Translations under genes and position numbers: made by a program
Notes under the pieces: generated by a model
What the model saw: only the letters and a program-made list of their open reading frames with translations
Database searches by the model: none
What the model was told of the DNA's origin: nothing
From: Hymenobacter ginkgonis
GTDB lineage: Bacteria; Bacteroidota; Bacteroidia; Cytophagales; Hymenobacteraceae
Length of the DNA: 64,000 nt
NCBI RefSeq assembly: GCF_009755225.1
Contig: NZ_WQKZ01000002.1
Coordinates: forward strand, 868,001 to 932,000
Direction: 5' to 3'
Part shown: positions 42,901 to 50,700 of the stretch, piece by piece
Layout of the letters: the number at the start of each line of letters is the position of its first letter
Position numbering within the stretch: position 1 is the first letter of the stretch

Positions 42901-44913
42901 GGCGGCACCGTGGACTACACGGCCGCCGTGCAGCTGCCCGCCCGCGATACGTACAACAACCTGACCTTCTCGGGCGGTAACATCAAACTGCTGAGCAACC
43001 TTGACCTGACCATCAACGGGGCCCTGAACGTGGCTGCCTACACGACCGTCAACAACCCCACCAACCAGAGCATCACCCTGACCTCGGCCACGAGCGGGGC
43101 TACCCTAGACGGCACGCTCAACCTGAACGATGGCCCCCTCACCACCGGGGCTTTCCTGACCAGCAACGCCGGCAGCACGCTCAACCTGGGCGCGGGCGCC
43201 GTCAACATCGGCACCGCTTTCACCAGTGGCGGCACCCTCAACAACGGCGGCGGCGCGGTCGCGGTGGGCACGGCCTTCACCAACACCGGCACCTACAACG
43301 CCACCGTGGGCGCGGGTACCCTCACGGTGGGCACCACATTCGCCAACAATGGCACTTACAATGCCGGCGCGGGCAGCCTCACGGTCAGCGGTAATTTCAG
43401 CAACGCCGCCAACCAGTCGTTCATCGCCAACACGGGCAACGTAATGGTGGGCGGTAATTTCTCGAATGCCGGCTCCTACACCGTGGCCGATGGGGTAGCG
43501 GGTAACCTGCTGCGCGTGGCCGGCGATTTCAGCAACCTTGCCACCGGCTCGTTCGCGGCCGCTACGAGCAACCTAGTGCTGCGCGGCAACTTCACCAATA
43601 GTGGGGGTCAGGGCTTCGACGCCGGCCAGGGTCTGGTGCAGTTTATCACTGACGACAACCGCCGCCTGACCGGGGTCACCACCTTTTTCAACGTGCAGAA
43701 AGTGGGCGCCGCCACCCTCACGCTCGGCACCAGCACCGACGTGGCGGTTGGCAACGTGCTCACCCTGAGCAATGGCCTCATCGTGACGGGCACAGCGAAT
43801 ACGCTCTCGCTCACCAACACGGCCGTGCAGCCCATTGTGGGCACCAGCACCAGCGCCTACGTGGCGGGCCGACTGGCCATTACGCTGCCCGCTGCGGTTA
43901 GCATCCGAATGTTTCCGGTGGGCCTAGGCGGGCGCTACCGCCCGGTTACGCTCAAGACGGAGGACGTGTCGAGCCAGCCCCAAATTATTCTGACCGAAAT
44001 CTTCAACGGTGCCCCCAAAGGCAGCATCGACGCCACGCTGTCTAACTTGTCGGCCAACCGCTACTACCGCATCCAGCGCCTCTCGGCAGGCACCCTGGCC
44101 CCAGTAACGGTGCAGCTGAGCTTCAACACCGACGTGGTAGACGAGGAAGTGCACGTGCCCGGCAACCTGCGCGTGGCCCAATCGACGGGCAATGCAGGCC
44201 CCTGGACCACGGCCGGCGGTGCCGGGGTATTCACGCCCGCCGACCCGCGGGGCTACACCACCTCGGCTTCGTCGCAGACGACCCTCGACAGCAATTCCTT
44301 CTTCGCGCTGGCCTCGACCAACAAGGTGGATAACCCACTCACGGGCACGGCCCCGCTGCCGGTGCAGCTGCTGAGCTTCACGGCGGCGCGCCAGGGCACG
44401 GCAGTACGCACGGCCTGGGCCACGGCCTCAGAAACCAACAGCGCCTATTTCGTAGTGCAGCGCTCGGCCGACGGCCGCACCTTTGCCGATGTGCAGCAGG
44501 TGCAGGCCCAGGGCAGCAGCGTGGTGCGCCACGACTACGCCGCTCTCGATGCTACCCCCCTGGGCGGCACGAGCTACTACCGCCTGCGCCAGGTAGACCA
44601 GGATGGCACGGCGAACTACTCGCCCGTAGTGGCCGTGCGCTTCGATGGCCAGGCCGGGGCGCCGGCCTTGGCAGCTTACCCCAACCCAGCTTCGGGGCAG
44701 GGTTTCCAGCTGCTCACCTCCAACCTTGGTGCCACCGGGGGCACGGTGCGGGTGTTCGACAACGTAGGGCGCCTCGTGCTGACGCACGTGGCGGCCACCG
44801 GCGCGGTAGATGCCCTCATTCAGCCGGCCCAGCCGCTGGCCAGTGGCATGTACTTCGTGACGTGGCAGACGGCCGATGGCCTGAAGCTCACCACCAAAGT
44901 GGCCGTGGAATAA
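36916..44913 (+). CDS. Giant T9SS-exported G8/beta-helix adhesin-like protein
   Basis: This encodes 2665 residues. After a signal peptide (to about 20, LAIGQ) come three long related units that start near residues 20, 940 and 1880. Each opens with a G8-like module (GTSGNWNNSNTWTTDP; SGTWATPATWSTVG; GGASWDNPTTWTTN) followed by hundreds of residues of beta-helix-type repeats rich in Asn, Gly, Thr (LNNFTIDG, TFSGG, LNIQG). The segment YYWKVRSTGFG near 852 recurs near 1791 as FYWKVRSTGFS. A fibronectin-like segment (about 2480-2575) and a type A T9SS sorting domain (about 2585-2665, LAAYPNPASGQG to TKVAVE) end the protein. It is probably exported to the surface as an adhesin or matrix protein. 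No enzyme signature seen. Confidence 0.92.
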   Translation: MKTFLLGLFAIFWSNLAIGQTLYTFNGGGTSGNWNNSNTWTTDPTGSTKVASRVPTANDNVVVTNSFVVSVTDPIATTGLKVTIQRGGVLDLTSSTATFAQLSSLSGQGTLRIGAPYFPSIAMGNNNFDDANTGTVEFYNWPAGLTVLPQPTSGQYNNLRLLNTTATAYTAQLDNTLTLTGSLTLTRTNTTVATPLVSFNLGKTASTNRTLNVQGDIAVGAGTALGVTAVTGSHTLNAGGSFSNAGTVNLHNGTTNDNQVALLNFMGATDANFACNGPTDLDILQVNKGIDSQVLLNVTGTASSTAQGNLRLNHVGNGRLLVLINGVAKFGGNIYLAKIHNGNVENSPANDPASGWWELGSPTTSPTLWVAGAQIYNDNASAFIIYGTYRISSGTLSTKTPDAMVIREDGQVLIEGGVTSVNKYRPSSTSATHRGSFIMTGGTFESLGTVARLGNDQFARFSIPYVTQAFRMTGGTLRVQNPNTNGIDGLFHIGVNPNNAIVSGGTIEVILPGSNVNGTILTTAPLWNLTIKKAAAAGTSKALLDAVAVPAAYTSGATTTAQPLTVLNNFTIDGTNPTTFDANAQNLNIQGTLTIASGSKYLPGNNTTTFSGGQDQQLVNNGAIGAAATLNTFYNWVVDKSAGTLVLAGTAKTYTVAAAGTLSLLNGVLSDNGSTINVLGNMVNSASHTSGGGTGSITLAGSTNQTVSGNDMGVFGNLNINSSVAAGGVAATFTANMSVANALTFISENILAIGANRLSLTNVGAGDAAISGVFSNKCFVQTAGNQSDLGLQKTYGGADSFVFQVGTGTKYAPATVKLALATTLAKYGQVSVSPVAARNPFVTNGTAGSLAYYWKVRSTGFGTIPSGAINMSFTMTNTDASGTLTSYVPGRYSATAVAWTPQYTDVNLVVERATTAVINFNSLNQFEGEYTAGLPAAFGTVTAYYSRASGTWATPATWSTVGFNGAAATAAPAANNPVFIGSASGKIYHNVTVAANGANSGSLVIDRGSTMDVGITTGHNFGALPDAKVGGSGRLRVSSSGATATFPGGDFGSFLQENGGTVEYYTNTTNNQDFTVPATSTTTIGATTTTLALNSYKNLSLDAGASRTITLPNLDLRVFSQLKTGTSGGTGTVLLSAAASGNLRADSLIAVQAGTLRYPNGVVRTLTANTDVRIDANAKFDVNSTGTAVANALTIGGSLTNNGVLDFNLGASRIVNLTFLGGQNANFTGTTGTLTDLYTLTLNKGVGQAATLNLDVAGSLTTPASSWLTLTNGTLRYAKTTGTLGIHNADSPYLIPSTAGLTVDAVGADVTVATGPTATTDNTTPANNTSAVSDLKLAGQLQVLQGKLSVGTATGLGNDLEYASAGAPTIRVGPAGTLYVNGQIRRTTANTNGSLRYDQTGGSVEIRGARAEVYQNNERGLFEVQGSGSIFRMSGGTLALRGTNTRPTIIADLYLRPDSTVVTAGTMVLGNTVAGNITVSVESLVPLYDMKVEAGNDATSTNTGLLTGVNPLRLQGSLTISNNFAYFNANGLGLSIDRDLLNNNASANTGLANGGFQPGTATQTTIFTGKGPVVQQITSTTTGNLTVFGGLVVNNAQTGGTLQLGRNARVIGTLTIAKGTLADNGQTLTALGDVVNTATHTSATGGSLTLAGTVNQNIDGNGKGKFGNVILNNSTGATTLADQEITGVLTLTSGVLTIGSNLLSLSNTAAGAVTGFNSTNFIRTNGIVADLGVRKSYPAGASDFTFPIGAAAKYTPVRMNVTTNSAAGTLTVQPIDLAHPSTTDPAAKELSFYWKVRSTGFSATPIVTQVFNYIDNGVGNDVNGTEANYKLGRFLNGAWVPQNGLPLVGYAVNTTANTLINTEATYFDGDYTGGEASEFGSVPTFYSRNSTAGQAGGASWDNPTTWTTNSDGSNPIVALTTYPTAANPVVIRSGHLVNSTAGDKGAATLQLLGTGILDLGASTANNFNTVTGTGTVRIGSALFPAGNYSAFVAATGGTVDYTAAVQLPARDTYNNLTFSGGNIKLLSNLDLTINGALNVAAYTTVNNPTNQSITLTSATSGATLDGTLNLNDGPLTTGAFLTSNAGSTLNLGAGAVNIGTAFTSGGTLNNGGGAVAVGTAFTNTGTYNATVGAGTLTVGTTFANNGTYNAGAGSLTVSGNFSNAANQSFIANTGNVMVGGNFSNAGSYTVADGVAGNLLRVAGDFSNLATGSFAAATSNLVLRGNFTNSGGQGFDAGQGLVQFITDDNRRLTGVTTFFNVQKVGAATLTLGTSTDVAVGNVLTLSNGLIVTGTANTLSLTNTAVQPIVGTSTSAYVAGRLAITLPAAVSIRMFPVGLGGRYRPVTLKTEDVSSQPQIILTEIFNGAPKGSIDATLSNLSANRYYRIQRLSAGTLAPVTVQLSFNTDVVDEEVHVPGNLRVAQSTGNAGPWTTAGGAGVFTPADPRGYTTSASSQTTLDSNSFFALASTNKVDNPLTGTAPLPVQLLSFTAARQGTAVRTAWATASETNSAYFVVQRSADGRTFADVQQVQAQGSSVVRHDYAALDATPLGGTSYYRLRQVDQDGTANYSPVVAVRFDGQAGAPALAAYPNPASGQGFQLLTSNLGATGGTVRVFDNVGRLVLTHVAATGAVDALIQPAQPLASGMYFVTWQTADGLKLTTKVAVE

Positions 44914-44920
44914 GGCTCGC

Positions 44921-44981
44921 CCTACCCCCTAAAAAAAGCCCCGGCTGCCTTGCGCAGTCGGGGCTTTTTTTAGGGGGTAGG
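44921..44981. terminator. Bidirectional terminator with G-rich word in the stem
   Basis: A perfect 23-bp stem (44921-44943 with 44959-44981) with a 15-nt loop contains CCCCGACT-like core sequence, an A7/T7 run and CCTACCCCCT/AGGGGGTAGG at its base. It lies just after the giant gene's stop codon. Confidence 0.92.
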
Positions 44982-45180
44982 ACAACTAGTGCTGTGCTTG
45001 CGGCCACTTGTTATGTGGCCTCGCCAGCCAACCTGCTGGGCGGCTTTGCTAGCTGGCTAGCCGGCCAGTTGGCAGGCCGTTGCGTGGGTTATGCAATTCG
45101 GTTTGCTGCGGTTTGAGGAGTGTAGGCTTAACTCTGTGCCCGGCAGCGGCCTGTTCGCTCCGGCCAACCTGCTCACCTCA

Positions 45181-45239
45181 GCCAACAAACTAAAAGGCCC
45201 CGCCCGAATAGTTCGAGCGGGGCCTTTTAGTTTGTTGGC
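45181..45239. terminator. Bidirectional terminator hairpin
   Basis: A perfect 23-bp stem (45181-45203 with 45217-45239; GCCAACAAACTAAAAGGCCC and onward), with CGAA/TTCG pairing inside the 13-nt loop. It lies downstream of the minus-strand TIG-domain gene and probably terminates it. The 200 bp between this and the previous terminator hold nothing I recognise. Confidence 0.88.
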
Positions 45240-45270
45240 CAAAGCCTCGGCCTGCACCGAGGGGGTAAGG

Positions 45271-47115
45271 CTACTTGATGGCAACGCGGCGCACCGCCGT
45301 GGCCGAGCCTTGCCGAACTTCGAGCAAGTACAGGCCAGCAGCCAAGCCAGCGGGTAGGCGTAGCGGCTGGTGGGCCACCAGCGCTACCGGGGCCAATACT
45401 ACCCGGCCCGTAAGGTCGCGCAGGGCTACGGTAGCGGCCCCGGCCTGGGGCAGTTCCACTACTAAGTAGTCGGTGGCGGGGTTGGGGTACACTGCCAGGC
45501 CCGGCAGGGCCTGGCTGGCTGCCGCGCCCAGCACCACTAGGTTGAAGGGCGTGGCGCTAGTAGCCGTGCCGCCGGGCGTAACCACCGTCAGCAGGCCGCT
45601 CACGCTAGCGGTAGCCGCCGGCAGCACCAGCGTGATGCTAGTGGCCGAAACCACGGTGTAAGTAGGAATAGCTAGGCTGCCAATGCTAACGGCCGTGGCC
45701 CCCGTAAAGCCGGTGCCCGTGATGGTGACCGTAGTGCCCGCGCTGCCCGTAGTCGGCGTGAAGCTAGTAATAGTAGGGGCCGCCACAGGCGCTGTTACCG
45801 AGAAGGCGCTGGTGCTGGTGGCCGTGCCGCCCGGCGTGGTAACGGCAATAGTGCCCGACGTAGCGCCGGCCGGCACCACAAACGTGAGGGTAGTGGCATT
45901 CACCACCGTGAAGCCCGTAACGGCTGCCCCATTTAGGGTAAGAGCGGTAGCCCCCGTGAGGTTGGTGCCGGTTACGGTAACGGTGGTGCCCACCGGCCCG
46001 CTCGCCGGCGTGAAGCTGGCAATAACTGGTGCCGCCGCTACCGGCGCAAAGGCCAGGCCCCGAAAGGCTGTATTGGTGCCGGCCGTGGCAATAGCCGCCG
46101 GCAGCGCCGCCACGCTCGGGGCCGCGTTGTAGCCCGCGTTGTCGGCCAGCACAAACAGCCCGGTGCCGCTGCTGGCTACCAGCGAAACCGAGGTGCCGCT
46201 TGTGCTGCCATTGAGGCCGCGCACCGCCGCGGCGGCTGTGCTCGTGATGGTGCCGTTCAGTACCCAACTGCCCGCCACGAGGCTCCATTTCTGAATGCCG
46301 CCGGCGGTAGTTGTGCGGTCGTCGGCCACGTAAGCCACGTCTACGCCCGGCACATCGGTGCTCAGGTCGGCCAGGTAAAAACCGTAGGGGCTGCTGCCCG
46401 TGGCGGTGCCCGGAAAGCCCGGCAGAACGGCGGCCGTTTGGGCCGTGGTGGGCAGGCCCGTGCCCACCTGGCTCAGGCCGAAGTAGGGGCTCGAAGCGGT
46501 CGAGATGTAGAGGTTGCCCCCGGCCACGCTCACGCTGCGAATATTCGTCGGAGCCGTGGTGAGCTGCGTGGAGCCAAAAGTGCCAAACGCCTGGTAGCGC
46601 ACGCCCGAGTTGCCGCCGACGCTGTAAAAGCTCGTGCCATCAACGGTGGCCGCTGCCCGAATGCTGACGCCGTTGAAAGCGTCGCCGGTGCTGGTGCTGG
46701 TGTCAAGGCTGCCGTCGGCGCCAATAAGGCCAATCACGCGGGTGACGTCAGCAGCCTGCGAAGCCGTTACTGCACCGGTGCCCGGCGCGGCGCCGTAGCC
46801 AGCAAGCACCAGGTAGTGGCCATCGGCCGAGCGCGTCAGGTTCAGCTCGGAGGTGGCGTTGCCGCTGGCGGTCAGGATGCGGTTGTTGCCATTCACCGCC
46901 GTCGGCAGGTCAATAGATTGCACCAGCGTGCCGCTGGGCGTGTACTCATCCAAAAACACCGCCGCTGCCACGGCCGATAGCGCTGCCGAACCGTCGCCTA
47001 CGCGCGCCACCACAATGTTGCCGGGCTTAAAAGGGGCCGCCGAGGCCAGAGTGGGCACCAGCGAAAAAGCTGCGCCCAAAAAGGCCAGCGTCCGCAGTGG
47101 ATAAAAACATTTCAT
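45271..47115 (-). CDS. T9SS-exported protein with two TIG domains
   Basis: This encodes 614 residues. A signal peptide (to about 27, LASAAP) is followed by a beta-propeller-like region (about 30-355: GNIVVARVGDGSAAL, LTRSADGHYLVLAGYG, YVADDRTTTAGGIQKWSL, LNGSTSGTSVSLVASSGTG), two IPT/TIG domains (about 360-440, SFTPASGPVGTTVTVTG; about 445-525, SFTPTTGSAGTTVTITG) and a type A T9SS sorting domain (about 535-614, LAVYPNPATDYLVVEL to RRVAIK). The propeller part resembles secreted proteins that report values over an axis, but no enzyme motif is visible. Surface or secreted, role unknown. Confidence 0.9.
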   Translation of the reverse strand: MKCFYPLRTLAFLGAAFSLVPTLASAAPFKPGNIVVARVGDGSAALSAVAAAVFLDEYTPSGTLVQSIDLPTAVNGNNRILTASGNATSELNLTRSADGHYLVLAGYGAAPGTGAVTASQAADVTRVIGLIGADGSLDTSTSTGDAFNGVSIRAAATVDGTSFYSVGGNSGVRYQAFGTFGSTQLTTAPTNIRSVSVAGGNLYISTASSPYFGLSQVGTGLPTTAQTAAVLPGFPGTATGSSPYGFYLADLSTDVPGVDVAYVADDRTTTAGGIQKWSLVAGSWVLNGTITSTAAAAVRGLNGSTSGTSVSLVASSGTGLFVLADNAGYNAAPSVAALPAAIATAGTNTAFRGLAFAPVAAAPVIASFTPASGPVGTTVTVTGTNLTGATALTLNGAAVTGFTVVNATTLTFVVPAGATSGTIAVTTPGGTATSTSAFSVTAPVAAPTITSFTPTTGSAGTTVTITGTGFTGATAVSIGSLAIPTYTVVSATSITLVLPAATASVSGLLTVVTPGGTATSATPFNLVVLGAAASQALPGLAVYPNPATDYLVVELPQAGAATVALRDLTGRVVLAPVALVAHQPLRLPAGLAAGLYLLEVRQGSATAVRRVAIK

Positions 47116-47716
47116 AAGCTAGAAAGTGAGAAAATGGACGTGAAAAAATCGGTTGTAATTGGCTTGTAAAGAGCTGGATAGACTGTATTGATAGGCAGAG
47201 ATTCTTGCACCGGCTCTGCCTATCGTAGTCAGCGCTTGCCGACGGGCCTAGCCCTGCACTGCAGCAGCTATCCACCGAGCGGATAAGTCAAGCACCCTAG
47301 TAGCTGACTCTGCTGACCCCACAGTGCAGGAGTAGGTTGAAAACGTGTTTATACTATTAACTTCAGTAGTAAATGGAATTTAGTGAATAGTATAAAAGAA
47401 AGAACAATACTTCCTAATTGGATAGCGCTTTTTATAATGACGCAAAGATAATTGAGATTCTGAATAAGCCCGGTTTTAATTAATAAGCCTGTATTTGATT
47501 CATAGAGAAGGTTTTTGTTATATGCTGTCATGTTTACTCTTTCTAAATTATGTGCTTGGTTGGAGCAAATTATCACTTGCTCGGATTGGTATTATTGTAT
47601 TTTAAGAATAATAAAAATTGCGATTGGTTGATTGCGCAAGTATCCCTATCCCCTTCCGCTACCTCCGGCAAGCAGAAGGGGGTAGGGCCGGCCTTGCCCA
47701 CGGCAGCTCTAAAAAA
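47116..47716. other. AT-rich intergenic region, 5' side of the TIG-domain gene
   Basis: About 600 bp. From 47340 to 47640 it is strongly AT-rich. A possible -7 box (CAAAGATA, 47443-47450, reading TATCTTTG on the minus strand) lies far from the TIG gene start (about 330 bp). A 75-residue minus frame at 47349-47576 is of AT-rich composition and is not called. Confidence 0.45.
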
Positions 47717-47749
47717 CAAAACCCCTGCTGGAAGCCAGCAGGGGTTTTG
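47717..47749 (-). terminator. Terminator of the 2833-residue protein gene
   Basis: A perfect 15-bp stem CAAAACCCCTGCTGG/CCAGCAGGGGTTTTG with an AAG loop lies 26 bp past the stop codon on the minus strand, with A-rich plus-strand sequence giving the T tract. Confidence 0.9.
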
Positions 47750-47774
47750 AGGGAAGCCAGGAAAGACGTTCGGC

Positions 47775-50700
47775 CTATTCCTTAGTCAGGCGCAGCACCT
47801 GGCGCAGGGCCGAGCCATTGGCTAAGGTGCCGGTCACGAGCACTTGGTAGGTGCCGGTGGGCAGCGCCTGCACATCTAGGGGCTGGGGCAAACCACCGCC
47901 CAGGGTAGTGCTCAGCACCTGGCGGCCCACGGCGTCGAGCACGAGCACCTGGTAGGTGGCAGCGCTCGGCAGCTGGCTCAGGTCGAGCTGGGTGGTGCGC
48001 TGGGCTGGGTTAGGGTACAAGCTCAAGGCCACGGCAGCCTGGGTGAAGCTGACGGTGCGCACTGGCGAGTAAGTGGCCGTGCCGTCGAGGTCTACTTGCT
48101 GGAGGCGGTAGTAGACAGGAGCCGAAGTGCGAGTGCCGATGCCAGCATCCGTGAACGTGTAAGTGGTATTCGTCACGGAATTACCCTGGGCCGCTACCTG
48201 GCCTACTTTGGTGAAGCTAGTGCCATCGAGGCTACGCTCTACCACGAAGTAGGCACTGTTGAGCTCGGAAGCGGTAGTCCAGTTTACCAAGGCATCGCGG
48301 TTCTGCACGGCTTTGGCGGTGAAGGCCGTCAGCGACACGGGCAGGGGGTAGGCTCCGATGGTGAAGGCTACGGGCTGCGTAGTGCGCCCACCGTAGAGGT
48401 CGATGGTCGTGATATTCACCGTATAGGTGGTGGCAGTGGTTACGTTCACCAGCTTGGTGGCATCGCTCACGAAGAGCTGGCCGGTTACCGGGTTCAGGCT
48501 TACGCCGGCGGGCAGCGTGTTGGCCGTGTTGCCGGCAGGGCCGGTGGCCGCCAAGAAGGCATTGGTAGAGCCGGCTACCGTCGACAAGCCGTTGGCTACC
48601 GTGGCATCGGCCAGGGCCCCCGTGGTGGGGTTGTAGATGGCGCCGCTCGTGTTGTACTGCGCCCCGTTGGTATCCGTCACATAGGCAATGATGTAACCGG
48701 TGGTGTAGGGGTTATTGCCTCCTTTGGTCGGCGTGTTGGCGTACTGCGAGTTGGTATCGACACCCACCGGAATGGTGTAGAGGGCCGGCAGGCTGCTGAG
48801 TGCCGGGCTGCCGTTGTCGGTAGCCAGGTAGTTGAAGAAGGCATTGCCAGCGAAGCCAGCGGCCGGCGTGTAGCGCAGCGTCTGGGCCTGGGTAGGCGTC
48901 AGGTTGAGCTGGCTACCGCCACCCAGCAGGTTGGCCGCCGTAATGGCCGTGTAGGTAGTGCCACTGCTGTTGTAGAACAAGGTGCCACTGGTGGGCAGGC
49001 TCGTGAGCGTGAAGGTGCTCACGCTGCCATCGGGGTCGGTAGCGGCCAGAGGCGAAATAGGCAGTTGCAGCGCCGTATTGGCTTCGGGTGCTTGCAGTGA
49101 ATTCACGACGTTGCTGGCTACTGGCGGCTGGTTGGCTGCCGTCGTCGTGATAGCCGCCGTGTTGGTGGCGTTAGTAGTCGGCTCCGTGGTGGCCGTAGCT
49201 ACCGTGCTCGTGAGCGTGTAGCCGGCCGTCGAGGTGATGGTGCTCGGCGCCAGCAGCGAGATGGTGTACTCCAGCTGCGGTGCCGCCTGGTTGGCAGCGG
49301 CCGTGCCCGAGTAGCCGGGTAAGCTGTTCACAGTGGGGAAGGTTACGAGGCCCGAGTTGACATCGTAAACCCCGCCGCTGCTCACTACTACGTTCGAGAG
49401 GCCAGCGGGCAACTGCACGGTGGTGTTCACCGAGGCGGCGGCCGACGGACCTACGTTGCGGGTCGTCACGAGGTAGGTAGCTACCGAGCCCGGCACCACC
49501 TTAGCTGGGCCAGCAATGGTCGTCGTCACGTCGGCGCGGGGCGATACGGGTACCGTCACCGAAATCGCGTTGTTGGTGGGGTTCGAGTCGCTGCTGGTCG
49601 TGCTTACATAAGCAGTAGCCGTGAGGGCAGTGCTACCCCCTGGGGCCACGGCCACGTTTATGGTGTAGGTAGCAGTAGCGGTGCTGGCCTGGCTGGTTAC
49701 GGTTGGGAACGTGACGACGCCAGTGTTAGCATCGTACGTGCCAGCCGTGCCGGTGGGGTAGGTAACGTCGGCGGGGTTGAGGCCGGCGGGTAGCTGCACG
49801 CGCTGGATAACGCCAGTGGCCGAGGTGCCCGCGGTGTTGTTCACCGAAGTAACCACAAACCGGACGGCGCTGCCGGCAATGGCCGGGTTGGTATCGCTGG
49901 CGGCCGTGCCGCCCACCGTAGCCACAATAGTCGTCGACTCGTCAACCAGCGTCGTGCTCGAAGGCGTCACGTCGGTGTTCAAGGTAGCCGAGTTGTTGTT
50001 CAGGTTCGGGTCGTTGCCGGCCGGCGTCACGGCCACCTGGGCCGTTACCGTGATGGGCGTAGCCGTAGGGGCCACGAAGGTGATGGTATTGTTTACCGCC
50101 CCGGCTGCGCCAACCGCTTGGTTGCTGCTAGCTGGGAAAGTAACCACGCCCGTGCTCGTATTGTATGAGCCGCCGCCGCTCACCTGCACGTTGGCCAGGC
50201 CAGTAGGCAGCTGCACCGTCGTAGTCGAGCTCGGGTTTACGGAAGCACCAATGTTGGTCGTGGCCACGGTATAGGTTACCGAGTTGCCTTGCAGCGTGGT
50301 CGTGGGGCCGCTGAGGGCTACGCTGATGTCGGCCTGGGGGGTAGGAGTAGTCACTACCGTAGCCGAATTGTTGGTCGAGTTCGATTCGGGCGTCGTCGTT
50401 GCTACGCCGGCCGTTACTGGGTAGCTGGTGGCCGAGGGGGTAGCAAACGAAACGTAGTTCAGTACCGAAGCGCCCGCCAACTGCGTAGCCGCTACCGCTG
50501 CCGTGGGCAGGGTAAATAAGCCCGTAGCTGCGTTGTAGGTGCCCCCCGTAATGGCAGTACCTGCTGCGTTGGTTAGGGTGACGGAGCTGAGGCCTAAGGG
50601 CAGCAGCACCGTTTGCACCACGCCAGTAGCCGTAGCCGGGCCATTGTTGGTCGTCGTGATAGCGTAAGTCGCATTCTGGCCGGCAGTAGGAGCCATAGGC

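Noticed and set aside
36916-44913. Frameshift or fusion of several genes in the 8-kb frame
   Set aside because: The frame is continuous, units are related to each other, one signal peptide is at the start and one sorting domain is at the end, so it reads as a single protein.
45057-45357. Opposite-strand frames that encode nearly the same peptide (LKGPAR..RAGPFSLLA)
   Set aside because: The resemblance comes from the 23-bp palindromic terminator at 45181-45239, which reads alike on both strands. There is no gene signal.
47349-47576. 75-residue hydrophobic frame on the minus strand
   Set aside because: It lies in an AT-rich island where hydrophobic codons are expected by composition. No signal, start context or family resemblance supports it.
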